This document shows, piece after piece, positions 8,260 through 17,196 of a DNA stretch of 64,000 bases (position 1 is the stretch's first letter; every line of letters begins with the position of its first letter). The notes below the pieces were generated by a model. The model was given only the letters and a program-made list of their open reading frames with translations, had not been told where the DNA came from and did no database searches. The position numbers and the translations under genes were made by a program. The stretch is from an uncultured Methylocystaceae bacterium. Lineage in GTDB: Bacteria; Pseudomonadota; Alphaproteobacteria; Rhizobiales; Beijerinckiaceae. The stretch is from contig CALMZV010000146.1 in the NCBI GenBank assembly GCA_937870755.1, positions 1 through 64,000 of the forward strand, written 5' to 3'.

Positions 8260-9372
8260 ATGGGCAGGCTCGTCGGTCAAGTTCCTGAAGCGCGGCGCTA
8301 TTACGCGCTCGACGGCTATCGGTTCATCGCCGCGAGTTTGGTCGCAGTGTATCATTACAATACGGATTTTCGATTGGGGCTGGAACAGCTGTCGCCGGCC
8401 GTGCCGCAACTCGGCGTGATGGTCGACTTCTTCTTTCTGCTGAGCGGTTTCGTCATCGCGGTCAGCTACATGGGGCGCATGAACGACGCGAGCGACTACG
8501 CCCGCTTTCTGCGCGCGCGGTTCGCGCGGCTCTACCCGCTGCATCTGCTGACGCTCGCGGCCACCCTCGCGCTGATGGGCGCGGGCCTTGCGTTCGGCGT
8601 CAGGCCCAACCATCCGGAAGCCTTCGCGCTCTCGGCGCTGCCGGCCAATTTCGCGTCGCTGCACGCCTGGGGTCTGGTCGATCACCTGTCTTTCAACGGC
8701 GGGTCCTGGTCGATCAGCGCGGAATGGTTCGTCTATCTACTGGCGCCCCTCGCCTTCCTCGCCGCACGGCGACTGCCGCTTGCGGCGAATGTGCTGTTGC
8801 TGGCGGCGATCGTCTGCGCGCTGACGTTCGTGCGCTCGGCGCTCGGGCTGCGGCCGTGGTGGGATTCGAGTTACGATTTCGGCGCGGCGCGCGCCGTGCC
8901 GACCTTTTTCGCCGGCGTGCTGATCGCGGTCTGTCTGCACGCCATTCCCGACAGGTTCGCGCCGCGCTGGACGGCGGCGCACGCAACCTTCGCGCTCGCG
9001 CTGCTGTTGCTGCATTTCGGCGCGCCGCGCGAAACCGTCATCGCCACGTTCGCGCTGCTGCTGACGATGGCGGCGCTCGCCGAACGCGCGGGGCGCCCGA
9101 CCGTGCTCGCCGGCCGCGCGATGACGACGGCGGGCGATGCGTCCTATGCGTTCTATCTCACGCATGGACTCGTCGCGATCGTCCCGCTGTTCGTCCTGCG
9201 TCGTTTCGGTCTCGTTGGCGGCCCGGCCGCCTGTGTCGTGGCGATCGCTGCGGGGGGCGCCACGCTGTTCGTGTCGGTCTGGCTCTATCGCCGCTTCGAG
9301 CAACCGACGAAACGCTGGATTCTCGGCGCCGCGCGGCGCGCGCCGATGCTGCGCGACGCAACCGCGCGCTAG
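8260..9372 (+). CDS. Acyltransferase 3 family integral membrane protein (OafA/YrhL-like)
   Basis: A 370-residue protein with about ten hydrophobic segments. The N-terminal signature RRYYALDGYRFIAASLVAVYHY contains the conserved His of the acyltransferase-3 family. FFFLLSGFVIAVSY and FLRARFARLYPLH (the conserved R-x-x-R-x-x-P) follow. Such proteins transfer acetyl or other acyl groups to sugars of O-antigen, exopolysaccharide or other periplasmic acceptors. No glycosyltransferases are adjacent, so the acceptor is unknown. The frame ends 4 bp before the stop of the convergent PilZ gene. Confidence 0.88.
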   Translation: MGRLVGQVPEARRYYALDGYRFIAASLVAVYHYNTDFRLGLEQLSPAVPQLGVMVDFFFLLSGFVIAVSYMGRMNDASDYARFLRARFARLYPLHLLTLAATLALMGAGLAFGVRPNHPEAFALSALPANFASLHAWGLVDHLSFNGGSWSISAEWFVYLLAPLAFLAARRLPLAANVLLLAAIVCALTFVRSALGLRPWWDSSYDFGAARAVPTFFAGVLIAVCLHAIPDRFAPRWTAAHATFALALLLLHFGAPRETVIATFALLLTMAALAERAGRPTVLAGRAMTTAGDASYAFYLTHGLVAIVPLFVLRRFGLVGGPAACVVAIAAGGATLFVSVWLYRRFEQPTKRWILGAARRAPMLRDATAR

Positions 9373-9376
9373 ATGC

Positions 9377-10603
9377 TCAACCGGCCTGTCGCTGCCCCGA
9401 CATGTGACGCGACAGCAGCCCGAACACGTCGCGCAACGCGGCCTGGATTTCGGCGCCGGTCTCTTCCAGTCGCGCCATGCGCGCTTCAACCTGCGGATCG
9501 AGCGCCGGCTTGCCGAACTTCACGTTCAGCATTTCGACTTCCAGATTCGAAATGCGGTCGAAGGCCTGTTCGAGCGCATCCGCATCCCGATGCGGCGAAA
9601 CCGGCGCGGCGCGGTCGCGCAATGCTTCCTCGTGCGCGGCCAGTCGTTGCGCGAGGGCGGAAATATCCGCGGAGAAGTCGGGGGCGACGGGGCGCGCGCG
9701 CAGCATGTCGATCTCGGTCGTCAACGCATCGAGCCGCGCGAGCAGCGCCCGCGACGGTTCGGGTTGCGCGGGCGCAGGGGCGGGTTCGCTCGCCTCGCAA
9801 CGTTCGTTCTCGATCGTCGCAAGCCGTTGCGACAGCGCGGCGATCGCATCGCCGTAGTCGGGCGCGCGGCCTTGCGCGGCCATGTCCTCCAATCGCGTTT
9901 CGAGCGCCGCGAGGCGCGCGCTCCAGTCGGGCGCAGGCGAAAGTTCGCGCGTGCGTTCGGCGAAGGCCGGCTCCTCGCGTGCGATGCGTTGCAGGCGCTC
10001 CTCGAAACCGGCCATGCGCGCGGCGAGTTCGAGCGCGGCGGGATCGGGCGCATGGTCGGCGGGAGGCCCCGCAAGGCGGCCTTCGAGCGCTTCCAGCCGC
10101 GCGCGGATCGCCTTTTCGAGATCGGCGGTCGCGTCGGCGGCGATGATCTCCACCGCATCGATGCGCGCGCGAATTTCGGCGGCGCTTTCGTCCGGCAGGC
10201 CGAGCGTGGCGCCTGCCGGCGCGTAAGGCGCGGTGTGGGGCGCGGGATGGTGGGCGGGCTGCGCATGGGACAGCGCCGCAACCGATTTTTCCAGAGCGTC
10301 GAGACGCGCGAACAATTCGGCGATGTCGGCGTCGTGCGACACGCCGGTCGAATATTCGACGCCGTATTCCTTGCCGTTGCGCCAGCGCACGGCGACGTGT
10401 TTCGTCTCGGGCCGCGAGGGGATGAACAGGTCGAAGCGCTGCGGCAGTTCGATCGGTTCGCGAAAGCGGATGCGCGCGCCGGACGTCGAGAAATTGACGA
10501 TGAGGCAGTCGATGGGCGCGCGTTCCGAACCGAAGCGCGCCTGCGCCCGCACGTGGCAATCGCGGCGTTCCGCCTTTCGTTTGCCGACCGAACCCGGCGC
10601 CAT
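9377..10603 (-). CDS. PilZ-domain protein with long heptad-repeat C-terminus
   Basis: 408 residues from the ATG at 10603, which has GGAGG 5 bp upstream (a TTG 12 bases earlier is less likely). The N-terminal ~100 residues form a PilZ domain: RKAERRDCHVRAQARF carries the RxxxR c-di-GMP signature as (K)AERRDCHVR, and VNFSTSGARIRF matches the D/N-x-S-x-x-G motif. The rest is mostly repeated RLxALExRL-type heptads (LARLDALTTEIDML, ARLAALETRLEDM), i.e. an extended coiled coil, with Pro/Ala-rich linkers. A cytoplasmic c-di-GMP-responsive scaffold is a reasonable inference; the partner is unknown. Confidence 0.82.
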   Translation of the reverse strand: MAPGSVGKRKAERRDCHVRAQARFGSERAPIDCLIVNFSTSGARIRFREPIELPQRFDLFIPSRPETKHVAVRWRNGKEYGVEYSTGVSHDADIAELFARLDALEKSVAALSHAQPAHHPAPHTAPYAPAGATLGLPDESAAEIRARIDAVEIIAADATADLEKAIRARLEALEGRLAGPPADHAPDPAALELAARMAGFEERLQRIAREEPAFAERTRELSPAPDWSARLAALETRLEDMAAQGRAPDYGDAIAALSQRLATIENERCEASEPAPAPAQPEPSRALLARLDALTTEIDMLRARPVAPDFSADISALAQRLAAHEEALRDRAAPVSPHRDADALEQAFDRISNLEVEMLNVKFGKPALDPQVEARMARLEETGAEIQAALRDVFGLLSRHMSGQRQAG

Positions 10604-10676
10604 GCCAACCTCCAACGCACAAACCGCAACGGCGGAAGTCTAGGCCGCACAGGTTAAGGCCGAGTGACCTGCCCGG

Positions 10677-11708
10677 TCAGGCCAGAAACCACAGCAAGGC
10701 GGTGACGGTGAAGACGGAGGCGAGCGTGCCGGCGAGCACGATGTTGGAGGCGCGCTCGACATAGACCCCGTACTGGCTCGCCAGAACAAACACGTTGAGC
10801 GCCGGCGGCAGCGCGGCCATCAGCACCCCGGCTTTCGCCCAGGTTCCCGTCACGCCGGCCAGAGTCAGAAACGTCCATGCCAGCAGCGGATGGACCAGCA
10901 GTTTGATGGCGACGAGCGCCGGCGCCTCGCGCGCCAGACCGCCGAACGGGCGCAGGCCGACCGTCACGCCGAGCGCGAACAGCGCGCAGGGCGCGGCCGC
11001 GCCCGACAGCGTCGTCACCATGCGGCCGATGGCGGGCGGCGGCTGCCAGGCGAAAGCCGCTGCGGCGACCGCCACGGCGGTCGCGATGTTGAACGGATGG
11101 ACGGCGATGCGCCCGAGCGCATGCAGCGCCGCCCTTGGCGCGCCCCTTTCGTCGGAGCGGGCGAGCGCCATGGCGAGCGGCACGGCCGTGAACAGGAACA
11201 CCGTGTCGGTCACGAACACCAGCGCGGCAGGCGCCGCGGCCGCGGCGCCGAGCGCCGAGATGGTCAGGCCCGGCCCCATGTAACCGACATTGGCGTATGC
11301 GCCGGCCGCGCCCTGGATCGCGGCTTCCGCGATGTCGCCGCGTGCGGCGATCCAGCCGATGGCGAACGCGATGACGAAGGCGGCGGCGGTCGCCGAAAGC
11401 GTCGCCAGGACGAATCGCCAATTGGCGAGCTCATGGATCGGTGTCCTGGAGACGAGAGTGAAAAATAATGCTGGCAGAGCCAGATAGACGATGAAGATGT
11501 TAAGCCACTTCAAGCCCGCGCCGCCGATTGCATCGCCTGTGTCGAACAGCCGGCCACAGGCGAAGCCGAGGCCGATCAGGCCAAAGAACGGCAGCGCCAT
11601 GTCGAGGACGCGGGCGAGCGCGGGCGCGAGCGCGCCCAGCCCCATGAGGCCGAGATAGGCGGCGGCGACGACCGCGACGGGCGTCAGGCGCCGCGCGCGC
11701 GGCGTCAT
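10677..11708 (-). CDS. AEC family (auxin efflux carrier-like) transporter
   Basis: A 343-residue permease with about ten hydrophobic segments: MALPFFGLIGLGFACGRLFD at the start, WLNIFIVYLALPALFF, and the C-terminal KAGVLMAALPPALNVFVLASQYGV typical of the family. AEC proteins in bacteria export or exchange organic acids such as malate or malonate; the substrate here is unknown. The ATG at 11708 overlaps the stop codon of the upstream DUF3297 gene (ATGA), indicating translational coupling. Confidence 0.88.
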   Translation of the reverse strand: MTPRARRLTPVAVVAAAYLGLMGLGALAPALARVLDMALPFFGLIGLGFACGRLFDTGDAIGGAGLKWLNIFIVYLALPALFFTLVSRTPIHELANWRFVLATLSATAAAFVIAFAIGWIAARGDIAEAAIQGAAGAYANVGYMGPGLTISALGAAAAAPAALVFVTDTVFLFTAVPLAMALARSDERGAPRAALHALGRIAVHPFNIATAVAVAAAAFAWQPPPAIGRMVTTLSGAAAPCALFALGVTVGLRPFGGLAREAPALVAIKLLVHPLLAWTFLTLAGVTGTWAKAGVLMAALPPALNVFVLASQYGVYVERASNIVLAGTLASVFTVTALLWFLA

Positions 11709-11956
11709 CCGCCCGCGACGTCCTTGAAATAGGGCTCGACCTTGCCGGTGATCTTCAGCGTCAGCGGATTGCCGTAGCGGTCCTTGCTGGCGCCGACCGC
11801 CACGCGGATCCAACCCTCGCTCACGCAATATTCCTCGACATTGTTCTTTTCGACGCCCTTGAAGCGGATGCCGACATCGCGCGCGAGCACGTCGGCGTCG
11901 TAATAGGGGCTGTCGGGATCGACGGAGAGTCGATCCGGGGGCGTGTCGGCGGTCAT
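11705..11956 (-). CDS. DUF3297 family protein
   Basis: 83 residues: PPDRLSVDPDSPYYD at the N-terminus, then IRFKGVEKNNVEEYCVSEGW and GNPLTLKITGKVEPYF. This is the conserved DUF3297 pattern known from many proteobacteria. No function is established. It is cytoplasmic (no signal or TM) and its stop overlaps the start of the AEC transporter gene downstream. Confidence 0.85.
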   Translation of the reverse strand: MTADTPPDRLSVDPDSPYYDADVLARDVGIRFKGVEKNNVEEYCVSEGWIRVAVGASKDRYGNPLTLKITGKVEPYFKDVAGG

Positions 11957-12064
11957 TTGAGTGCCTCGCGGGAATCCTTGCGGGCCTGTTTAATGCGTTT
12001 TTCGGGACGTGGAAACGGCGTCAGGCCCCTTCCCGCGCGCGGGAGGGACGGCCGCCGCCGATAG

Positions 12065-12544
12065 TCACTCCAGCGCCTCGTCAAGCAGTTCCAGCGCGGC
12101 GCGGGCGAAGCGGCGCATGTTGCCGGGCCGGTCGGCGTCGCCGGTTTCCAGCGTGCGCGCGAGGGCGCGGCGGCCGCTGACGGCCAGACACGAGTGGCCA
12201 GCCGCATCGCCATAGGGATTGCCGGTCGGGCCGGCCGCGCCGGTCTCGGCCAGACCCCAGTCGGCGCGCATCAGGCGGCGCGTGCGGTCGGCCAGAAGCG
12301 CCGCATAGGGCTCGCTCGCCGAGCGCATGCCCTCCACGTCCAGCCGGTCGATCTGCGCCATCGCCGCGCGGGCGCGGGCCGTGTAGACCACCGCGCCGCC
12401 GATGTAATAGGCCGAGGCGCCGGGAACGGACAGCAAAGCGGCCGAGATCAGCCCGCCCGAAGAGGATTCCGCAACGACGACCGTCTCGCGGCGCGCCATC
12501 AATTTACGCGCGATCTCGTGCGCCAGCGGCTCCAGCGATTTCAT
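12065..12544 (-). CDS. CinA C-terminal domain protein (nicotinamide-nucleotide amidohydrolase, PncC type)
   Basis: A 159-residue stand-alone CinA-C domain. Signature segments: VVVAESSSGGLISAALLSVP (the AESxTGG-type active-site loop) and GLAETGAAGPTGNPYG. PncC/CinA-C deamidates nicotinamide mononucleotide to NaMN in pyridine nucleotide recycling. The ATG at 12544 was chosen because homologues begin close to the EIARKLM segment; the frame is open for 84 more bases without sequence conservation. The gene is divergent from xthA (start 12616), so the 71-bp gap contains both promoters. Confidence 0.87.
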   Translation of the reverse strand: MKSLEPLAHEIARKLMARRETVVVAESSSGGLISAALLSVPGASAYYIGGAVVYTARARAAMAQIDRLDVEGMRSASEPYAALLADRTRRLMRADWGLAETGAAGPTGNPYGDAAGHSCLAVSGRRALARTLETGDADRPGNMRRFARAALELLDEALE

Positions 12545-12615
12545 CCTGCCCCCATCGTTTCCGTGTGCGGCGAACAATGTATAGGTTTCCCGGTCCTTTC
12601 GGGAGCCGCACGCGG

Positions 12616-13395
12616 ATGCGAATCGCAAGCTGGAACGTCAATTCGGTGCGCCTGCGCCTGCCGGCGCTCGTGGCCTGGCTGCGCGCCGCCGCGCCGGACG
12701 TGGTCTGCCTTCAGGAACTCAAATGCGTGGACGAGGCCTTTCCGCGCGCCGAGATCGAGGCGGAGGGCTACAATGTGCTCGTCCACGGCCAGAAGACTTT
12801 CAACGGCGTGGCGATCCTGTCGAAGGCGCCGCTGGAGGAAACGCAACGCGGCCTGCCGGGCGCCGACGACGAGCAGGCGCGTTATCTGGAGGCGATCGCG
12901 CCGGATGGCGCCGGCGGCGTCGTGCGCGTCGCCTCGATCTATCTCCCGAACGGCAACCCGGCCGGCTCCGACAAATACGCCTACAAGCTCGCGTGGATGG
13001 CGCGGTTGCAGGCCCATGCGCGCGAGCTTCTGAAACTGGAAGAAAAGCTGGTGCTCGCCGGCGACTACAACGTCATTCCCGACGAACGCGATGTCTACGA
13101 TCCGGCCGCATGGCGCGAGGACGCGCTGTTCCGGCTCGAAACCCGGCAGGCGTTTCGCCGGTTGCTGGCGCTCGGGCTGACGGACGCCCTGCGTGCGACG
13201 AGCGATGCGGCGGGCCTTTACACGTTCTGGGACTATCAGGCGCTCTGCTGGCCCAGGAACAAGGGATTGCGCATCGACCATCTCCTGTTGTCGCCGCAGG
13301 CGGCCGACCGGTTGAAAACGGTCGCCATCGACAAGGAGACGCGCGGCGGCGAGAAACCGTCCGACCACGTTCCCATTCGGCTCGACCTCGCGTGA
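12616..13395 (+). CDS. xthA: Exodeoxyribonuclease III (AP endonuclease)
   Basis: 259 residues, normal for the ExoIII/Xth family. MRIASWNVNSVRLR is the N-terminal catalytic Asn motif, LQELK holds the metal-binding Glu, AGDYNV the catalytic Asp-Asn pair, and LRIDHLL with PSDHVPI the C-terminal Asp-His. The enzyme incises abasic sites and removes 3' blocking groups, including those from oxidative damage. The stop codon overlaps the GTG start of the adenylate cyclase gene by 4 bp (GTGA). Confidence 0.95.
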   Translation: MRIASWNVNSVRLRLPALVAWLRAAAPDVVCLQELKCVDEAFPRAEIEAEGYNVLVHGQKTFNGVAILSKAPLEETQRGLPGADDEQARYLEAIAPDGAGGVVRVASIYLPNGNPAGSDKYAYKLAWMARLQAHARELLKLEEKLVLAGDYNVIPDERDVYDPAAWREDALFRLETRQAFRRLLALGLTDALRATSDAAGLYTFWDYQALCWPRNKGLRIDHLLLSPQAADRLKTVAIDKETRGGEKPSDHVPIRLDLA

Positions 13396-15569
13396 GGCGC
13401 CGACTGCCAGCCCTGTTCGGCCTGCTGCCGACGCTGGCGGCGATCGCGGCGGGGCTGGTTCTTTGCCTCGGTCCGTTCGCGTCGATGGAGCGGGCGCGCA
13501 ATCTGCTGTTCGACGAATACCAGCGCCTGTGGCCGCGCGTTTGGTCGCCGGACCTGCCGGTGCGCGTGCTGGATGTCGACGACGAGAGCCTGGCCGCCTA
13601 CGGGCAATGGCCGTGGCCCCGCGCGCGACTGGCCGACATCGCGACGCGGCTCAGGGGCCAGGGCGCGGCCGTCGTCGCGTTCGACATGCTTCTGTCGGAG
13701 GAGGAGCGCGCCGCGCCCGAAACGGCGCTCGAAAGCCTGCCCGCCTCGCCCGAGCGCGAAGCGCTGATCGCGGCCTTGCGCGCGCAAGGCCAGTTCGCGG
13801 CCGATCCCCTGCTGGCGGCGCTGAAGCGCGGCGGCGTGGCGCTCGCTTTCGCGCTGCGGCCGGAACCGGGGCCGGCGCCGCCGATCAAGGCCGGTTTCGT
13901 CACGCTGGGCGACGATCCGCGGTTGTTCGTTCCGCATTTTACGGGCGCCACCAGCCCCCTGCCCGCGCTCGCCAAAGCCGCGCCCGGCCTCGGCGCGATC
14001 AATTTCATTCCCGACCGCGATCTGGTGGTGCGCAAGGCGCCGCTGATCTTTTCGATCGGGCCGAAAACGACGAATGCGGAGCTTGCGCCCTCGCTCGATC
14101 TGGAGGCGCTGCGGCTCGCGCTCGGCGCGACCACCATCGAGATCAAATCGTCGAACGCTTCCGGCACGCAGGCGTTCGGCGCGCAAAGCGGCGTCAGCGC
14201 CGTGCGCATCGGCCAGTTCGCCACGGCCACCGACCGCGACGGCGCCTTGCGCATACGCTACGCCGGCTCGCGCAAGGAGCGGCGCATCTCGGCCATGCGC
14301 CTTTTGTCGGGCGAAGACCTGCGCGGCGAGGTGGACGGGCGCATCGTGATCGTGGGCGCAAGCGCCATCGCGCTCGCCGATCTGCGCTCCACGCCGCTCG
14401 AAGGCGCGGCGCCGGGCGCGGAGATCCACGCCGAAGTTCTCGAACACATCCTGTCCGGCGCCAATCTGGCGCGGCCCGACTATGCGCCGGGACTGGAGGC
14501 GGCGCTGGTGGTCGCAGGCGGGCTGGCGCTCGCGTTGCTGGCGCGCGCGGCGGCGCCGGCCGTCGCCGCCTTCGGCGCGCTCGGGGCGCTGGCGGCGCTG
14601 TTGGCCGGCAGCATCGCCGCCTTCCTGCGCGCCGACACGCTGATCGATCCTCTCGCGCCGGGGGCGACGTGGCTCGTCGCATTCGCGACCGCCACGGTCG
14701 TCCGGTTCCGCACGGTGGAGCGCGAACGGCGGACGGTGCGCGACGCCTTCTCGCGCTATCTGTCGCCGACCGTCGTCGCGCGGCTGGCGGCCGACCCGCG
14801 GCAGGTGAAGCTCGGCGGCGAAGCGCGGGCGACGAGCGTGCTGTTCTGCGATGCGCGCGATTTCACGCGCCGGTCGGAGAGCCTGAGCGCGGAGGACGTC
14901 GTGGCCTTTCTCAACGCGCTCCTTACTCCGCTCACCGACTGCGTGCTGGCCGAAGGCGGCACGATCGACAAATATCTCGGCGACGGGATGATGGCGTTCT
15001 GGAACGCGCCCATCGACCAGACCGATCACGCGCTGCGCGCCTGCCGCGCGGCTCTCGCCATGCAGGCGGCCGTGCCGGCGCTCGCCGCGCGCATGACGGC
15101 GCAGGACGCGGCGGCGGGCCGGCCGCACATTCCGCTGCGGATCGGCGTCGGGATCAATACCGGGACCGGGTTCGTCGGCAATATGGGATCGGCGCAGCGG
15201 TTCGATTATTCGATGGTCGGCGACGTGGTGAACACGGCCGCACGGCTGGAGGCGGCGACCAAGACGTTCGACGTAGCCATCGTCGTCTCGGATCAGACGC
15301 GGCGCCAGGCGCCGGGCTTCCTGTTCGTCGATCTCGGACCGGTCGAACTGAAAGGCAAGGCCGAGCGCACGCATGTCCACGCGCTCCACGGCGGGCCGCA
15401 GGACCGGACGCCGGAATTCGCGGCGTTTCTCGAACTGCACGAAAGCGCGATGGCCGCAGCGCAGGCGCGCGCGCAGGACGCGCGCTCCCGGATCGCGGCG
15501 GCCGCCGCCGATCCGCACGGCGCCCGCTACGCGGCGCTCTATCGGCGGCTCGTCGCCGAACTGGACTGA
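13392..15569 (+). CDS. CHASE2-domain adenylate/guanylate cyclase
   Basis: 725 residues from a GTG overlapping the xthA stop. A short N-terminal TM (LLPTLAAIAAGLVLCL) precedes a periplasmic CHASE2 sensor domain at about residues 30-365, recognisable by PVRVLDVDDESLAAYGQWPW, AVVAFDMLLSEEE and RIVIVGASAIALADLRSTPL. Three membrane segments follow (about 370-440). The class III cyclase domain (about 475-660) has VLFCDARDFTRRSESL with the first metal-binding Asp, KYLGDGMMAFWNAP with the second, and FDYSMVGDVVNTAARLE. It should make cAMP in response to an extracytoplasmic signal. ATP versus GTP preference was not checked residue by residue. Confidence 0.93.
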   Translation: MRRRLPALFGLLPTLAAIAAGLVLCLGPFASMERARNLLFDEYQRLWPRVWSPDLPVRVLDVDDESLAAYGQWPWPRARLADIATRLRGQGAAVVAFDMLLSEEERAAPETALESLPASPEREALIAALRAQGQFAADPLLAALKRGGVALAFALRPEPGPAPPIKAGFVTLGDDPRLFVPHFTGATSPLPALAKAAPGLGAINFIPDRDLVVRKAPLIFSIGPKTTNAELAPSLDLEALRLALGATTIEIKSSNASGTQAFGAQSGVSAVRIGQFATATDRDGALRIRYAGSRKERRISAMRLLSGEDLRGEVDGRIVIVGASAIALADLRSTPLEGAAPGAEIHAEVLEHILSGANLARPDYAPGLEAALVVAGGLALALLARAAAPAVAAFGALGALAALLAGSIAAFLRADTLIDPLAPGATWLVAFATATVVRFRTVERERRTVRDAFSRYLSPTVVARLAADPRQVKLGGEARATSVLFCDARDFTRRSESLSAEDVVAFLNALLTPLTDCVLAEGGTIDKYLGDGMMAFWNAPIDQTDHALRACRAALAMQAAVPALAARMTAQDAAAGRPHIPLRIGVGINTGTGFVGNMGSAQRFDYSMVGDVVNTAARLEAATKTFDVAIVVSDQTRRQAPGFLFVDLGPVELKGKAERTHVHALHGGPQDRTPEFAAFLELHESAMAAAQARAQDARSRIAAAAADPHGARYAALYRRLVAELD

Positions 15570-15572
15570 AAA

Positions 15573-16463
15573 TCAGCGCCGCCGCAGATAGGATTCCAGA
15601 TTGGCGAGCGCCGTCCTGCGGTCGGAATCGCTCGCCGCCGCCATCGCCTTGTCGTAGAGGGCGACGATCCATTCCTCCTTGGTGGCGTCGCTGGCGGATT
15701 CGCGGGCGAGCGTCAGATACATCAGGCCCTCCGCGCGCCGGCGCCCGACGCCTTCCTCGCCATTGAACAGCATGTGTCCCAGCAGCGCCTGCGAGGGCGC
15801 GTGGCCCTTTTCGGCGGCCAGCCGCAGCCAGCGAGCGGCCTGGCGCGCGTCCTTCTCGACGCCCGCGCCGTCAATATACATGCGGGCGAGATTGTATTGC
15901 GCGTTGGCGTCGCCGAAATTGACCGCCGCGTACTGGAACATCGACAGCGCGCGACGCGTGTCGGCATGAATATCGGTCTTGGGGATGCCGTTGAGGCTGT
16001 AGACGCCGACCGCGACGAAGGCGCTCGCCACGAGCGAATATTCGCGGCGGGGCGTGCGGTCCTCGTCGAAGTTCTGCACGATCTGGAGAAAATATTGATA
16101 GGCCTTGCGGTCATCGGCGATCACGCCGTCGCCGGCGGCATACATCTTGCCGAGTTTCCACTGCGCCAGCGCCGCGCCGCCCTGGGCGGCGTAGGTCAGC
16201 GGGGCGACCGAGTTCTGCGCGTCGCCCGCCTGATAGCGCTCGATGCCGGCCTGCAACGCCTGCGCCGGATCGGCGAAATGCGTGCGCGCCGACTTTTCGG
16301 CCGCGCGGCCGAGCGCGCGTTCGGCGGAATTGGCGTCGCCGGCGCCGAGATCGGCGCGCACGGCGGGCTTTTCAGCTACACGGATTTCGTCGGCGCGCAC
16401 CGGCGCCCACCACCCGGCAAGGCTCAACGCCACGACAACGCAAACGCACCCGCCTGTCCGCAT
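15573..16463 (-). CDS. exoR: Sel1-repeat periplasmic protein, ExoR-like regulator
   Basis: 296 residues with a Sec signal peptide (MRTGGCVCVVVALSLAGWW, cleavage near VRA-DE). Sel1-type repeats start at about residue 85 (AALAQWKLGKMYAAGDGV), then NAQYNLARMYIDGAGV and APSQALLGHMLFNGEEGV. The conserved ending GLMYLTLARESA..WIVALYDKA..YLRRR follows the layout of rhizobial ExoR, the periplasmic inhibitor of the ExoS/ChvI two-component system that controls exopolysaccharide and motility. No exoS/chvI genes are in the window, so the ExoR assignment rests on sequence alone. It is convergent with the cyclase gene, 3 bp apart. Codon and base use match the neighbours. Confidence 0.78.
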   Translation of the reverse strand: MRTGGCVCVVVALSLAGWWAPVRADEIRVAEKPAVRADLGAGDANSAERALGRAAEKSARTHFADPAQALQAGIERYQAGDAQNSVAPLTYAAQGGAALAQWKLGKMYAAGDGVIADDRKAYQYFLQIVQNFDEDRTPRREYSLVASAFVAVGVYSLNGIPKTDIHADTRRALSMFQYAAVNFGDANAQYNLARMYIDGAGVEKDARQAARWLRLAAEKGHAPSQALLGHMLFNGEEGVGRRRAEGLMYLTLARESASDATKEEWIVALYDKAMAAASDSDRRTALANLESYLRRR

Positions 16464-16629
16464 GAACCTGATTCTTTCCGGTCGCGCCGGGGCGCATGCC
16501 CCCGCGCCGCCCGTCTTACAGCGGGAAGATTAGCTCACCGTTTATGGCCTAAAAACGGCTCTTTGATCGCCGTTCGGCGACTGTCCGCGTTTCGTTGCGC
16601 GTGTTGCCGGAACGCAACAAACGCGCGCG

Positions 16630-17076
16630 TCACTTGCGGTTGAGATAGCGCGCGAAGGCGGCGAGCGTCTCGTCGGACACGTGGTGTTCGATTCCTTCCG
16701 CGTCGGCCTCGGCGGCCGCGCGCGGCGCGCCGATGGCGACGAGCAGGTCGACGACCAGACGATGGCGCGCGCGCGAACGCCGCGCGAGATTTTCCCCGGC
16801 CTCGGTGAGGAAGACGCCCCGATACAGTTTCGACGTCGCGAGTCCTTCGCGCTTCAGCCGCGCGATGGATTTGATCGCCGTCGCATGGCTGACGCCGAGG
16901 CGGCGCGCGATGTCGGTCGGGCGCGCCTCGCCTTCGGTGGCGATGAGATCGGAAATCAGCTCCGCGTAATCCTCCAGCACAGCGGTCGCCTGCGCGGAGC
17001 GCGCCTTTTCGAAACGCTCGGCCTGCGCCTGCTCGGGCGGCAGGGTCGGCGGCGGGCTGCGATACTTGTCGGGCAT
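16630..17076 (-). CDS. mntR: Manganese-responsive repressor MntR (DtxR family)
   Basis: 148 residues. The N-terminal helix-turn-helix is at about 45-75 (EGEARPTDIARRLGVSHATAI, KSIARLKREGLATSKLYRG). The metal-binding dimerisation domain has LARRSRARHRLVVDLLVAIG and AEADAEGIEHHVSDETLAAF, with the E..H/EHH-type Mn ligands of the family. It lacks the SH3 domain of long DtxR/IdeR proteins, as MntR does. It lies divergently next to mntH, its expected target; a palindrome just before mntH is the likely operator. Confidence 0.9.
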   Translation of the reverse strand: MPDKYRSPPPTLPPEQAQAERFEKARSAQATAVLEDYAELISDLIATEGEARPTDIARRLGVSHATAIKSIARLKREGLATSKLYRGVFLTEAGENLARRSRARHRLVVDLLVAIGAPRAAAEADAEGIEHHVSDETLAAFARYLNRK

Positions 17077-17110
17077 GGTTCTGCATAGCGCCGTCCACGC
17101 CCGCGCACAA

Positions 17111-17144
17111 TGGACAGAGATTGGCGCTGGACAGAGATTGGCGC
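17111..17144. repeat. Perfect tandem duplication of 17 bp upstream of mntR/mntH
   Basis: TGGACAGAGATTGGCGC occurs at 17111-17127 and again immediately at 17128-17144 with no mismatch. It lies in the mntR-mntH divergent promoter region, 35 bp upstream of the mntR start codon. It may double a regulator site or reflect a recent replication slip. Confidence 0.85.
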
Positions 17145-17196
17145 GGCGCGCCTTGCGTTTTGCAGCACGGACCTAATTTATGCCTTGTGTTCGAAA

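Noticed and set aside
5944-8685. Open frame of over 900 codons on the minus strand
   Set aside because: Antisense to the quinone oxidoreductase, UbiH-like and acyltransferase genes; composition (His/Arg/Asp/Ala-rich) is that of a GC-rich shadow frame.
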